From assembly GCA_964569085.1 (NCBI GenBank), contig CAZMTA010000020.1, positions 6,978-70,977 of the forward strand: a stretch of 64,000 bases of DNA, written 5' to 3'. Under the pieces are notes generated by a model, which did no database searches, was not told where the DNA came from, and saw only the letters and a list, made by a program, of their open reading frames with translations. The stretch comes from JAJCZZ01 sp964569085 (GTDB lineage: Bacteria; Gemmatimonadota; Gemmatimonadetes; Longimicrobiales; Gaopeijiaceae). This document shows positions 16,313 through 24,080 of this stretch, piece after piece. The translations under genes and the position numbers were made by a program. Positions within the stretch are counted from its first letter, which is position 1. Each line of letters opens with the position of its first letter.

Positions 16313-19300
16313 GGCGCCGCTTCGGCGCCGGAGAGGCGGAAGATCGAGCCCAGGATCTCCTTGAGGCGCTCCTGCATCTCCTCGTCCTTCTCCAGGACCG
16401 CCGACGCCGTGTCCCCGAGGGACGACCGTTCCTCCTCGCTGAGGTCCCGTCCCGTGAGCACGATGACCGGCAGCCCCGCGTGGAGAGGGTTGGACCGGAG
16501 CTTCTCGAGGAACGTCATGCCGTCCATTCCCGGCATGCCCAGGTCCAGGAGGACGGCGTCGGGCGCCTCGCGGCGGACGGCGTCCAGCGCCTCCTGGCCG
16601 TCCTCGGCCACGGCGGTCTCCAGGCCCAGCTTCGACGCCCAGGAGACGAGCTTGGCCCGGAGCACCGGATCGTCGTCGGCCACCAGGATGCGGCCGCCCC
16701 GCTTCCGGACGAGGTTCCGCCAGAGCACCCGCAGGAGGTCCTCGCGCTCGAAGGGCTTGGTCACGAGGTCCACGGCGCCCAGGAGGCGGCCCCGGCCCTC
16801 GCCGGCCACGATGCTCACGACGACCACCGGGATGTGGCGGAGCTCGTCGTCGTTCTTGAGCTGCTTGAGGACCTCCCACCCGGTCATGCCCGGCATCATG
16901 AGGTCCAGGGTGATGAGGTCCGGCCGGTGCTCCCGGGCGGCGGCCAGCCCCTCCTCGCCGTCGGTGGCCTGGATCACCTGGCACCCGAAGTCCTCCAGGT
17001 AGTGGGCCATGAGGACCCGGGAGTCCTTCTCGTCGTCCACGACCAGCACCTGGAAGTCCCGCATGCGGGGCTGGGGCTCGAGCGGCGGCGCGTCGTCGGG
17101 CCCGGGGAGGCGGACCGCCCGGGGGCCACGGGGGGCGGCCTCCGGCGCGGGCGAGGACTCGTCCTCCCCTTCGGCCTCGGGCTCGTCCTCCACCCGCACC
17201 GGCTTCGTGGCGCGCTGGCCCATGACGATGGAGAAGGTCGACCCCTCCCCCACCCGGGACTCCACGATGAGGTCGTAGCCCATGAGCAGGCAGATGGAGC
17301 GGGAGATGGCCAGTCCCAGCCCCGTCCCGCCGTACTTCCGGGACGTCCCGGCCTCGGCCTGCTGGAAGGCCTCGAAAATGGCTTCCAGGCGGTCCTCCGG
17401 GATCCCGATCCCGGTGTCCTGCACGGCGACGGCGGTCGGGGTGCGCCCGTCGGGCCCCACGTCCACCCGCACGGTGACCGACCCGTCGTGGGTGAACTTG
17501 AGCGCGTTGCCGACCAGGTTGATGATCACCTGCTTCAGCTTGGCGGAGTCGGTCTCCACCAGGGCGATCTCGTCGGGGACGTCCGCCAGGAGCTCGACGC
17601 CCCCCTCCTTGACCTTGGCCTGCCCCTCGAGCTGCTGGACCGTCTCCACCACGAGGTCGGCCAGGTTCACCTCCTCGATGACCAGCTCCATCCGCCCGGC
17701 CTCCACCTTGGCCAGGTCCAGCACCTCGTTGATGAGCTCCAGCAGGTGCTTCCCGTTGGCCAGGACGCGCTGGAGGAACCCGACGTCCTTCTTGGTGAGG
17801 TTGTCCTCCTTGTTCTTCAGGAGGATGTTCGTGAACCCGATCACCGAGTTCAGCGGGGTCCGGAGCTCGTGGCTCATGTTGGCCAGGAAGTCGCTCTTGG
17901 CCTTGTTGGCGGCCTCCGCCTCCTCCTTGGCGATGCGCAGCGCTTCCTCCGCCCGGACCCGGGGGGTCACGTCCTTCCCGAAGAACACGGCCCCGGTGAT
18001 CCCCTCGGCGCCCTGGATGGGGTTGGCGTACAGCTCGAACCAGCGCGTCTGGCCGTCCACCTCGTCGGTGCGGAGGGCCACGTGCCGGTCCCCGGAGAGC
18101 GCCATCTCGTAGATCTCCCGGTACCAGTCCACGTCCTCCTCGGGGAAGGTCTCGCGGGGGAGCTGGTCCACGGCCGGCTCGATCCCCGAGCGGGCCTCCA
18201 TGGCCAGGGCGAAGGCCGAGTTGAAGGTCACCAGCCGGTGCTCCCGGTCGATGGACCAGATGGCGTCCCCGGTGTTCTCCACCAGGGCGGCCAGGTTGGC
18301 CCGGGACTCGGCGAGCTGGCGCTCCGCCAGCCGCTGCTCCGTGACGTCCCGGAAGATCCCCTGGGTGGAGATCTCCCCGCCGAGCACCTGGGCCTGCACG
18401 CTCCCGGAGAGCACCACGGAGCGCCCGTCGGCCGCGATGTACTGGATGTTGAAGCGCCGGGGCTGTCCCCCCTCCATGACACGGTCGAACTCCCGCCGGA
18501 GGCTCTCCTTGTGCTCCGGGTCGACCAGGTCCATGAGGTTGAGGCGCTCGAGCTGGGCGTCGGAGTAACCCAGCACCCGCTTCCAGGCGCTGTTGACGTA
18601 CAGGATCCGGCCGTCGGTGCTCACGCTCTGGATGAGGTCGTTGGCGTTGTCCAGGAACTCCTGGAGCCGGGCCCTGCCCTGCTTCACCTCCGTCTCGGTC
18701 CGGGAGCGCTGCGCCACCTCCCGCTCCAGCGCCGCGTTGGTCCGGGTCAGCGCGCCCAGCACCCTCCCCTCTCTCCGGAAGGTCAGGTACACGCTGAAGA
18801 GGAGCCCCGAGAGGATGGCCAGGTAGCTGGCGATCTTCAGGAGGTGGGCGGCGTCGAAGACGGCGTCGAACCGGCTCCTGGAGAAGCCCATGTACCCGGA
18901 GTGGGCCATGAACGAGATCAGCAGGAAGACCAGGAGCCAGTGCTCGAAGGCGTCCCGGCGCCACCCTCCCTTGGCCAGGTACCCGAAGAAGGCCATCAGG
19001 AAGAAGAGGCCCGGCACGAACTCCGCCGGGCGGGAGACCGCCAGCTCCTCGAAGTGGGCGCTCCGGAGGGGCACCCACTCGAAGAAGAAGAGGTTGAGGA
19101 GGGTCAGGACGATGGCGGTGGCGAACACCGAGCCCTCGTGCACCGACTCCCCCGGCCCCTCCCGCATCTCCTGACGCCAGGCCAGGAGGGACACGAAGAG
19201 GAAGAGGGACAGGAACACCCGCTCCGACGTCCAGCTCCACGCGAACAGGTCCTCGGGGTTCACGTCGCTGCGGAGCCCTGCCAGCCAGTCGCTGGTCAGG

Positions 19301-19680
19301 AGCGCGTGGTTCAGGTCCAGCAGCGCCGCGCCCAGGAACCCGGTGCCGATGAGCAGGAAGGTGGCCTGCTTGCGGCTGTAGAAGCGGACCAGCGCCAGCC
19401 CCGCCACCATGAAGGCCAGGACCGTGGCCACGGACTCCATGATGGTGTGGGCCGTGGCGTTGGACGCCCCCGGCAGGTCCTGGAGGAGCGCCGAGCCGCC
19501 CAGGAGGAGGAGGAACAGGGTCCAGTAGACCGCCGACCGCTCCCGGGACCGGTCCGGCCCGCCCTCCGCCTCCGAGTCCGCCAGGATCGACCCGAAGGGG
19601 CCGGCCGCCGGGCCCGGAGGCCCCGGCTCGGCCCCGGAGGATTCCGGCGGGCCGTCGCTCAGGAGCTCTCGCTCAGACAA
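16309..19680 (-). CDS. Hybrid sensor histidine kinase: MASE3-like membrane domain, two PAS, HisKA, HATPase, two receivers
   Basis: 1123 residues. About eight membrane helices between residues 48 and 310 resemble the MASE3 sensory domain. Two PAS domains follow (about 345-465 and 470-600; VNSAWKRVLGYSD marks the first). HisKA has NMSHELRTPLNSVIGFTNIL, and the ATPase has N, G1 and G2 boxes (NLVGNALKF, DTGIGIP, GGTGLGLAIS). Two C-terminal receivers have Asp in LITLDLMMPGMTG and AVLLDLGMPGMDG; the last one lacks the usual KP dipeptide. The only plausible start is TTG 19680, giving a 22-nt overlap with the receiver gene; no ATG or GTG occurs before the membrane domain. Together with the HPt protein it forms a phosphorelay. 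Confidence 0.88.
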   Translation of the reverse strand: MSERELLSDGPPESSGAEPGPPGPAAGPFGSILADSEAEGGPDRSRERSAVYWTLFLLLLGGSALLQDLPGASNATAHTIMESVATVLAFMVAGLALVRFYSRKQATFLLIGTGFLGAALLDLNHALLTSDWLAGLRSDVNPEDLFAWSWTSERVFLSLFLFVSLLAWRQEMREGPGESVHEGSVFATAIVLTLLNLFFFEWVPLRSAHFEELAVSRPAEFVPGLFFLMAFFGYLAKGGWRRDAFEHWLLVFLLISFMAHSGYMGFSRSRFDAVFDAAHLLKIASYLAILSGLLFSVYLTFRREGRVLGALTRTNAALEREVAQRSRTETEVKQGRARLQEFLDNANDLIQSVSTDGRILYVNSAWKRVLGYSDAQLERLNLMDLVDPEHKESLRREFDRVMEGGQPRRFNIQYIAADGRSVVLSGSVQAQVLGGEISTQGIFRDVTEQRLAERQLAESRANLAALVENTGDAIWSIDREHRLVTFNSAFALAMEARSGIEPAVDQLPRETFPEEDVDWYREIYEMALSGDRHVALRTDEVDGQTRWFELYANPIQGAEGITGAVFFGKDVTPRVRAEEALRIAKEEAEAANKAKSDFLANMSHELRTPLNSVIGFTNILLKNKEDNLTKKDVGFLQRVLANGKHLLELINEVLDLAKVEAGRMELVIEEVNLADLVVETVQQLEGQAKVKEGGVELLADVPDEIALVETDSAKLKQVIINLVGNALKFTHDGSVTVRVDVGPDGRTPTAVAVQDTGIGIPEDRLEAIFEAFQQAEAGTSRKYGGTGLGLAISRSICLLMGYDLIVESRVGEGSTFSIVMGQRATKPVRVEDEPEAEGEDESSPAPEAAPRGPRAVRLPGPDDAPPLEPQPRMRDFQVLVVDDEKDSRVLMAHYLEDFGCQVIQATDGEEGLAAAREHRPDLITLDLMMPGMTGWEVLKQLKNDDELRHIPVVVVSIVAGEGRGRLLGAVDLVTKPFEREDLLRVLWRNLVRKRGGRILVADDDPVLRAKLVSWASKLGLETAVAEDGQEALDAVRREAPDAVLLDLGMPGMDGMTFLEKLRSNPLHAGLPVIVLTGRDLSEEERSSLGDTASAVLEKDEEMQERLKEILGSIFRLSGAEAAP

Positions 19681-20033
19681 CGCTCGATCGCCTCTACGAG
19701 GAGGTCCTCGTCGAGGATGGGCTTGGTGACGTACTCGTCGAATCCGGCCGCCAGGTACTTCTCCCGGTCGCCCGCCATGGCGTGGGCGGTGAGGGCGATG
19801 ACGGGGATGTCCTTCAGCCCGGGCTGCTGGCGGACCCAGGCCAGGACCTCGGTCCCGTCCATCTCCGGGAGGGAGATGTCGAGGAGGATCAGGTCCGGGG
19901 GATCGTCGGCGAGCCCCTCCACGGCGTCGACCCCGGTCTCGTACTCCGAGAGGTCGTAGGAGTCCTCCAGCAGCGCCTGGACGAGGAACCGGTTGTCGGG
20001 GTTGTCCTCGACGACGGCGATCTTCGGGGTCAT
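19659..20033 (-). CDS. Single-domain response regulator (CheY-like receiver)
   Basis: 124 residues comprising one receiver domain. Acidic pocket at VVEDNPDN near the N-terminus, phospho-acceptor Asp in LILLDISLPEMDG near residue 54, Thr in ALTAHAM and Lys in EYVTKPI. There is no output domain, so it should relay phosphate to or from the HPt protein. Its ATG overlaps the HPt stop (ATGA), and its 3' end overlaps the TTG start of the hybrid kinase by 22 nt, consistent with a coupled operon. Confidence 0.9.
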   Translation of the reverse strand: MTPKIAVVEDNPDNRFLVQALLEDSYDLSEYETGVDAVEGLADDPPDLILLDISLPEMDGTEVLAWVRQQPGLKDIPVIALTAHAMAGDREKYLAAGFDEYVTKPILDEDLLVEAIERCLSESS

Positions 20034-20389
20034 TCGGTCAGTCCTCGTTCGATGGCCTCGAGCTCGGCCCGGGCCGATGCGTACGCACGTTCGAGATCCG
20101 GCAGCAGCCCCCGCGCGTCCACGTCCTCGCCGGCCCGGGCCCGCTCCTCCATCGCCGCGGCCACCGTCCGCACGTCCATGGCGCCGACGTTGGCGGCGCT
20201 GGACTTGAGCGAGTGGGCGCCCTTCTCGGCGTCGTCCAGGGGCCCGTCCCCGAGCCCTCCGCGGATCTGTGCCATCCGCTTGGGGGAGTTCTCGAGAAAG
20301 AGCCGCAGCATCTGTCCGAGGAGCTTGTCCCCGCCCCACTCGCGCAGGCGGTCCAGCGCCTCGGGATCGATGACGGCGTCGTCTGCCAT
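20030..20389 (-). CDS. Histidine phosphotransfer (HPt) protein
   Basis: 119 residues, all helical, with the HPt signature AHSLKSSAANVGA near residue 58, in which His is the phosphorylation site. The N-terminal IDPEALDRLREWGGDKLLGQ is typical of Hpt domains. It is the first gene of the minus-strand operon and hands phosphate between the hybrid kinase receivers and the stand-alone or double-receiver proteins. It is coupled to the receiver gene by an ATGA overlap. Confidence 0.9.
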   Translation of the reverse strand: MADDAVIDPEALDRLREWGGDKLLGQMLRLFLENSPKRMAQIRGGLGDGPLDDAEKGAHSLKSSAANVGAMDVRTVAAAMEERARAGEDVDARGLLPDLERAYASARAELEAIERGLTE

Positions 20390-20460
20390 TCAGGCTGGCG
20401 GGTGGGGGTGGACGGTCCGGAGAGGCGAAACGAGGAAAGGGGGGGCGTTCGCCTTCACGC

Positions 20461-20489
20461 AGTCTAGCCTTCGAGGGGGTCGCCAGCAA
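20461..20489 (-). promoter_or_regulatory. Possible promoter of the phosphorelay-glycosyltransferase operon
   Basis: On the minus strand TTGCTG (20489-20484) and TAGACT (20466-20461) are separated by 17 nt, about 70 nt upstream of the HPt start. The -10 matches four of six consensus bases and the -35 only its first three. The rest of the 160-bp gap (20390-20549) shows no other recognisable element. Confidence 0.3.
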
Positions 20490-20549
20490 TCACGCATCCC
20501 GCCCGGCGGGGGACCGGAACGCCCCCGTCCCGCAGCCGGTGCGCCGCGC

Positions 20550-21314
20550 CTAGGCCGCGTCCACGGGTCCCGGGCGGGACGGGTGCCCGGGAGACGCGGT
20601 CTCCCGCGCCGGGAGGAGCGCCTCCACGACGCCGGGCTCGGTCTCCCACGCCTCCAGCGCCTCGGCCCACTCCAGCCCGTGGGGGGAGGCCGCCGCCCGG
20701 AGGCGCGCCTCGAGCCACGTCCGGTCGCCGAAGCCGATGCGGTCGTGGTAGAAGGAGGCCAGCTCGAAGATCGTCGCCACGTGGGGCCCCACGTCCACCA
20801 CCACCTCGGGCAGCGTGGAGTGCGCCCCCCGGATGGTGAAGACCGGACAGGGCGCCCGATGGGGCTCGGCGGGGGCGACCAGGCGTCGGATCCGGGCTCG
20901 GGTCACGGCGTCCACCGCGGCCTGGCCCGTGGCCAGGTGGTCGGGGTGGCGCATGCCCTTCCGCCACGCCCGGCCCCAGGTGAGGAGCCCGTCGGGCCGG
21001 AGGTCGGCCACCACCCGCGCGATGGCGCCCGAGGTCTCCGGATCGGCCACGACACCCCCGTCGGGGAGGTCCAGGAAGCGGTGCTCCACGTCGAGGATCG
21101 CGGCCGCCTCCCGCGCCAGGGCCTCCCGGCGCTCCGCCACTTCGGCCGGCGGGAGCGGGCCGAAGGCGTCGGTCGCCTCGCCCCGGGTGAGGTAGAGGAC
21201 GACCACCCGGTCGCCCCGGGCCCGCTGGGCCAGGAGGGTCCCGGCCACCGTGAGTTCGTCGTCGGGATGGGCCAGGACGGCCAGGAGCGTCCTCCGTCCC
21301 CCGGGCTCGACCAC
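20550..21314 (-). CDS. PIG-L/LmbE-family N-acetylglucosamine-type deacetylase
   Basis: 254 residues from GTG 21314, two nucleotides after the rpe stop. Zn-binding motifs of the family are LAVLAHPDDELTVAGTL at the N-terminus (AHPDDE) and RHPDHLATG near residue 125. Members remove acetyl groups from GlcNAc-containing molecules, including mycothiol, bacillithiol and glycolipid precursors. The window contains ergothioneine genes but no bacillithiol or mycothiol genes nearby, so the substrate is not assigned. It is co-transcribed with rpiA and rpe. Confidence 0.82.
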   Translation of the reverse strand: MVEPGGRRTLLAVLAHPDDELTVAGTLLAQRARGDRVVVLYLTRGEATDAFGPLPPAEVAERREALAREAAAILDVEHRFLDLPDGGVVADPETSGAIARVVADLRPDGLLTWGRAWRKGMRHPDHLATGQAAVDAVTRARIRRLVAPAEPHRAPCPVFTIRGAHSTLPEVVVDVGPHVATIFELASFYHDRIGFGDRTWLEARLRAAASPHGLEWAEALEAWETEPGVVEALLPARETASPGHPSRPGPVDAA

Positions 21315-21316
21315 CC

Positions 21317-21970
21317 TCAGGCCAGGCCGTCTCTCAGGGCGCGGATCCCGCCCGAGGGGCCCTCCGGATGGCCGTAGACGGCCGAGCCCGCCACCAGGAC
21401 CGTCGCTCCGGCGTCCCGGAGGGCTCCGGCGTTCCCGCCGTCCACCCCGCCGTCCACCTCGAGCTCGGCGCCGCTTCCCACGCGGTCCAGGAGCGCCCTG
21501 GCGCCGGCCACCTTCTCCAGCGCGCCGGGAATGAAGCTCTGGCCCCCGAAGCCGGGGTTCACCGACATGACCAGCACCAGGTCCAGGTCCGGGGCGATGT
21601 CGGAGAGCGTCTCCACCGGCGTGGCCGGGTTGAGGGCCACACCGGCCTTCACCCCCAGCTCCCGGATGCGGTGGACGGTGCGGTGCAGGTGCCGGCAGAC
21701 CTCCTGGTGCACGGTGATGACGTGGGCCCCGGCCTCGGCGAAGTCCTCGAGGTACGCGTCCGGGTCCTCGATCATCAGGTGCACGTCCAGGGGGAGGTCC
21801 GTGATGCGGTGGACCGCCCGGGCCACCGGAGGTCCGATGGTGAGGTTGGGGACGAAGTGGCCGTCCATGACGTCCACGTGCACCCAGTCGGCCCCGGCGT
21901 CCTCGATGGCGGCCACCTCCTCGCCGAGGCGCGCGAAGTCGGCGGAGAGGATGGAGGGGGCGATCTTCAC
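21317..21970 (-). CDS. rpe: Ribulose-phosphate 3-epimerase
   Basis: 217 residues from GTG 21970, overlapping the rpiA stop by 4 nt (GTGA). TIM-barrel enzyme of the pentose phosphate pathway interconverting ribulose 5-phosphate and xylulose 5-phosphate. Signature stretches: KIAPSILSADFARLGEE, VHVDVMDGHFVPNLTIGP (metal-binding His and Asp), DVHLMI, VMSVNPGFGGQ and EVDGGV with the second catalytic Asp. The length fits the family. Pairing with rpiA gives both ribulose 5-phosphate interconverting enzymes in one operon. Confidence 0.95.
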   Translation of the reverse strand: MKIAPSILSADFARLGEEVAAIEDAGADWVHVDVMDGHFVPNLTIGPPVARAVHRITDLPLDVHLMIEDPDAYLEDFAEAGAHVITVHQEVCRHLHRTVHRIRELGVKAGVALNPATPVETLSDIAPDLDLVLVMSVNPGFGGQSFIPGALEKVAGARALLDRVGSGAELEVDGGVDGGNAGALRDAGATVLVAGSAVYGHPEGPSGGIRALRDGLA

Positions 21971-22668
21971 GAGTCGCGCCGCACGGTGCGGATGCCTTCG
22001 TCGCCGGCGAAGATCACCGTGTCGGCCACGCCCAGGAACAGCCCGGTCTCCACCACGCCGGCGCGCCGGCGCAGGGCCTCCTCCAGCGCCTCCGGGTCCG
22101 GGATCCCGTCGGGGAAGCGGCAGTCGAGGATGATGTTCCCGTTGTCGCTCTTGTAGGGGGGCCCGTCGTCGAAGGTGCGCACGGAGACGTCGGCGCCCCG
22201 GGACTCCAGGAAGCGGGCGTGCACCTGCCAGGCCCAGTCCACCACCTCCACCGGGAGGGGCGAGCGGGTGCCGAGCCGGTCCACCCGCTTCCGGTCGTCC
22301 GCGATGATGCAGACCCGGTCCGAGGCCTGGGCGACCATCTTCTCCCGGAGGAGGGCGCCGCCCATCCCCTTCACCAGGTCCAGGTCGGGGGTGACCTCGT
22401 CGGCGCCGTCCACGGTGAGGTCCAGCTTCTCCACCTCGTGCAGCGCGAGGAGCGGGATCCCCGCCACCCGGGCCTCCCGGCCCGTGCGGACCGAGGAGGG
22501 CACCCCCTCCACGTCCTCCAGGGTGCCGTCCTCGAGAGCCTCGCCGAGGAGCTCCAGGAAGTGGGCCACCGTGCTCCCGGTGCCGAGGCCCAGGACCATC
22601 CCGCTCTCGACCTCCTGGAGGGCGGCGGCGGCGGCCTCTCGCTTCAGCTTCTCGGCGTCCTGCGACAT
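21967..22668 (-). CDS. rpiA: Ribose-5-phosphate isomerase A
   Basis: 233 residues from ATG 22668. It interconverts ribose 5-phosphate and ribulose 5-phosphate. Family motifs are GLGTGSTVAHFLELL near residue 27, LDLTVDGADEV near residue 85 (catalytic Asp), and KGMGGALLREKMVA near residue 101 with the catalytic Glu and Lys. First gene of the rpiA-rpe-deacetylase operon, divergent from the aromatic leader and DAHP synthase. The 124-bp gap to the leader peptide start must hold both promoters. Confidence 0.95.
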   Translation of the reverse strand: MSQDAEKLKREAAAAALQEVESGMVLGLGTGSTVAHFLELLGEALEDGTLEDVEGVPSSVRTGREARVAGIPLLALHEVEKLDLTVDGADEVTPDLDLVKGMGGALLREKMVAQASDRVCIIADDRKRVDRLGTRSPLPVEVVDWAWQVHARFLESRGADVSVRTFDDGPPYKSDNGNIILDCRFPDGIPDPEALEEALRRRAGVVETGLFLGVADTVIFAGDEGIRTVRRDS

Positions 22669-22757
22669 GTGCTCCTCACGGCGGATTGGGGGATCCGGGG
22701 GGACCGGGCGGGGCGGACGCGGCAATCTAGACCGCCGCCGGTCCACTTTCCACCCGG

Positions 22758-22763
22758 TTGACA
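22758..22763 (+). promoter_or_regulatory. Consensus -35 box (TTGACA) of the aromatic attenuator transcript
   Basis: A perfect TTGACA lies with its centre about 33 nt before the leader-peptide ATG. The expected -10 position is GC-rich (around ACCCTT) and matches poorly. If this is the promoter, transcription starts at or within a base or two of the leader ATG, so the leader peptide would be translated from a leaderless mRNA; indeed no Shine-Dalgarno sequence precedes it. Confidence 0.5.
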
Positions 22764-22792
22764 CGCCCGGGGCGCCGGGTCACCCTTCCCTC

Positions 22793-22876
22793 ATGCTCAC
22801 GCGCACCCGCACCCGGTATTGGTATGTCTGGTATGCTCCCCAGGGAGCCCGGGGCCCGTGCGCGCCTGAGCGATAG
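22793..22876 (+). CDS. Tyr/Trp-rich attenuator leader peptide
   Basis: 27 codons from ATG 22793 to TAG 22874-22876. Residues 9-14 read Tyr-Trp-Tyr-Val-Trp-Tyr (22817-22834), that is five aromatic residues in six codons in a peptide otherwise made of Thr, Arg, Ala, Pro and Gly. This is the hallmark of a ribosome-sensing leader peptide. It is followed by mutually exclusive RNA stems and an intrinsic terminator, and then the DAHP synthase gene, the first enzyme of aromatic amino acid synthesis. Shortage of charged tRNA-Tyr or tRNA-Trp should stall the ribosome and permit read-through. Confidence 0.85.
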   Translation: MLTRTRTRYWYVWYAPQGARGPCAPER

Positions 22877-22914
22877 GACAGACCGCCAGACCACACGACG
22901 CCGCCAGGGCTCCC
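22835..22914 (+). promoter_or_regulatory. Attenuator: pause stem and antiterminator
   Basis: Strand 1 GCTCC (22835-22839), immediately after the last Tyr codon, can pair with strand 2 GGAGC (22844-22848). Strand 2, extended as GGGAGCCC (22843-22850), is an exact 8-bp complement of strand 3 GGGCTCCC (22907-22914), which is also the 5' arm of the terminator. Thus 1:2, 2:3 and 3:4 pairings exclude each other, as in classical trp attenuation. The pairing was found by eye and no folding energy was calculated. Confidence 0.75.
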
Positions 22915-22937
22915 GACACCGGTCGGGGGCCTTTTTT
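22908..22937 (+). terminator. Intrinsic terminator of the aromatic attenuator
   Basis: A 10-bp stem with one G-U pair, GGCTCCCGAC (22908-22917) against GTCGGGGGCC (22922-22931), has loop ACCG and is followed directly by six T residues (22932-22937). It sits 31 nt after the leader peptide stop and 49 nt before the DAHP synthase ATG, so it must be bypassed for aroF expression. Confidence 0.85.
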
Positions 22938-22986
22938 CGTGGCCCCCGCCGTCGGTACGCCGGGGCGCAGAGGCAGAGGAGCGAGG

Positions 22987-24033
22987 ATGATCATCGTCAC
23001 GAGGAAGGGCGTCACCGACGCCGAGATCGACCACATCCGGGAGCGGGTGGAGGGGCTGGGGCTCCGCACCCACCTCTCGCGGGGGGAGGAGCGCACCATC
23101 ATCGGCTGCGTGGGGGACGAGGATCGCCTCCGCACCGTGCCGCTGCGGACCCTCCCGGGGGTCGAGGCCGTCCACGAGGTCCTGAAGCCGTACAAGCTCG
23201 CGTCCAGGGACTTCGCCGCCGAGGGACGGAGCCGCGTCCCGGTGGGCGACGGCGAGATCGGCGGAGACGAGCTGCTGGTCATAGCCGGGCCGTGCTCGGT
23301 GGAGGGCCACGAGATGCTCCGCGCCACCGCCGAGGCCGTCCGGGCCCAGGGTGCCCGCGCGCTCCGGGGCGGCGCCTTCAAGCCCCGGACGTCCCCCTAC
23401 TCCTTCCGGGGGCTCGGCGCCGAGGGCCTCGACATCCTGGCCCAGGTGCGGAGCGAGGTCGGGCTGCCCGTGGTGACCGAGGTCATGGACACCCGCCAGG
23501 TCGAGCAGGTGGCCGCCTCCGCCGACGTCCTCCAGGTGGGCGCCCGCAACATGCAGAACTTCGCCCTCCTCACGGAGGTCGGCCGGGTGCAGCGCCCGGT
23601 CCTCCTCAAGCGCGGGATGAGCGCCACGGTGAAGGACCTCCTCCTGGCGGCCGAGTACGTCATGAGCCAGGGGAACGCCGACGTCATCCTCTGCGAGCGG
23701 GGCATCCGGACGTTCGAGACGGCCACGCGGAACACCTTCGACCTGGCGGCGATCCCGGTGCTCAAGCGGGAGACCCACCTCCCGGTCATCGCCGATCCGT
23801 CCCACGCCGGCGGCTCGAGGCCCCTCGTGACGCCCCTGGCCTGCGCCGCCGTGGCGGCCGGGGCGGACGGGCTCATGGTCGAGGTCCACCCCGACCCGGA
23901 GACCGCCACCTCCGACGGGGAGCAGTCCCTGGACTTCCCCGAGTTCCGGGAGATGATGGACGCGCTCCGGCCCGTGGCCGAGGCCGTGGGCCGCTCGGTG
24001 GCGGCGGCGGAAGGAGCCGCGGCGCCGGCCTGA
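22987..24033 (+). CDS. aroF: 3-deoxy-7-phosphoheptulonate (DAHP) synthase, type I-beta with N-terminal regulatory domain
   Basis: 348 residues. It condenses phosphoenolpyruvate and erythrose 4-phosphate, the first step of the shikimate pathway. Residues about 1-70 form a ferredoxin-like (FL/ACT-like) domain (MIIVTRKGVTDAEIDHI) as in the Thermotoga enzyme, where it mediates feedback control by Tyr. The catalytic barrel has VIAGPCSVEG, RGGAFKPRTSPYSFRG, VGARNMQNF and ADPSHAGGSR. A purine-rich GGAGCGAGG lies just before the ATG. Expression appears to be controlled by the upstream Tyr/Trp attenuator. The neighbouring rpe and rpiA genes belong to the pathway that supplies erythrose 4-phosphate. 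Confidence 0.94.
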   Translation: MIIVTRKGVTDAEIDHIRERVEGLGLRTHLSRGEERTIIGCVGDEDRLRTVPLRTLPGVEAVHEVLKPYKLASRDFAAEGRSRVPVGDGEIGGDELLVIAGPCSVEGHEMLRATAEAVRAQGARALRGGAFKPRTSPYSFRGLGAEGLDILAQVRSEVGLPVVTEVMDTRQVEQVAASADVLQVGARNMQNFALLTEVGRVQRPVLLKRGMSATVKDLLLAAEYVMSQGNADVILCERGIRTFETATRNTFDLAAIPVLKRETHLPVIADPSHAGGSRPLVTPLACAAVAAGADGLMVEVHPDPETATSDGEQSLDFPEFREMMDALRPVAEAVGRSVAAAEGAAAPA

Positions 24034-24080
24034 GAGCGGCGGCGGAAGCGCGCCCGGCGGCCCGGAGCCGTCCGGGCTCC

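Noticed and set aside
16480..19959. A very long plus-strand open frame opposite the hybrid kinase
   Set aside because: Its composition (His, Leu, Val, Gly, Asp repeats) is that of a mirror frame of GC-rich coding DNA. The minus-strand frame carries full kinase and receiver motifs.
22741..22986. T-box or tRNA-sensing riboswitch upstream of the DAHP synthase
   Set aside because: There is no T-box sequence or specifier-loop architecture, while an aromatic-rich leader peptide with exact alternative stems explains the region fully.
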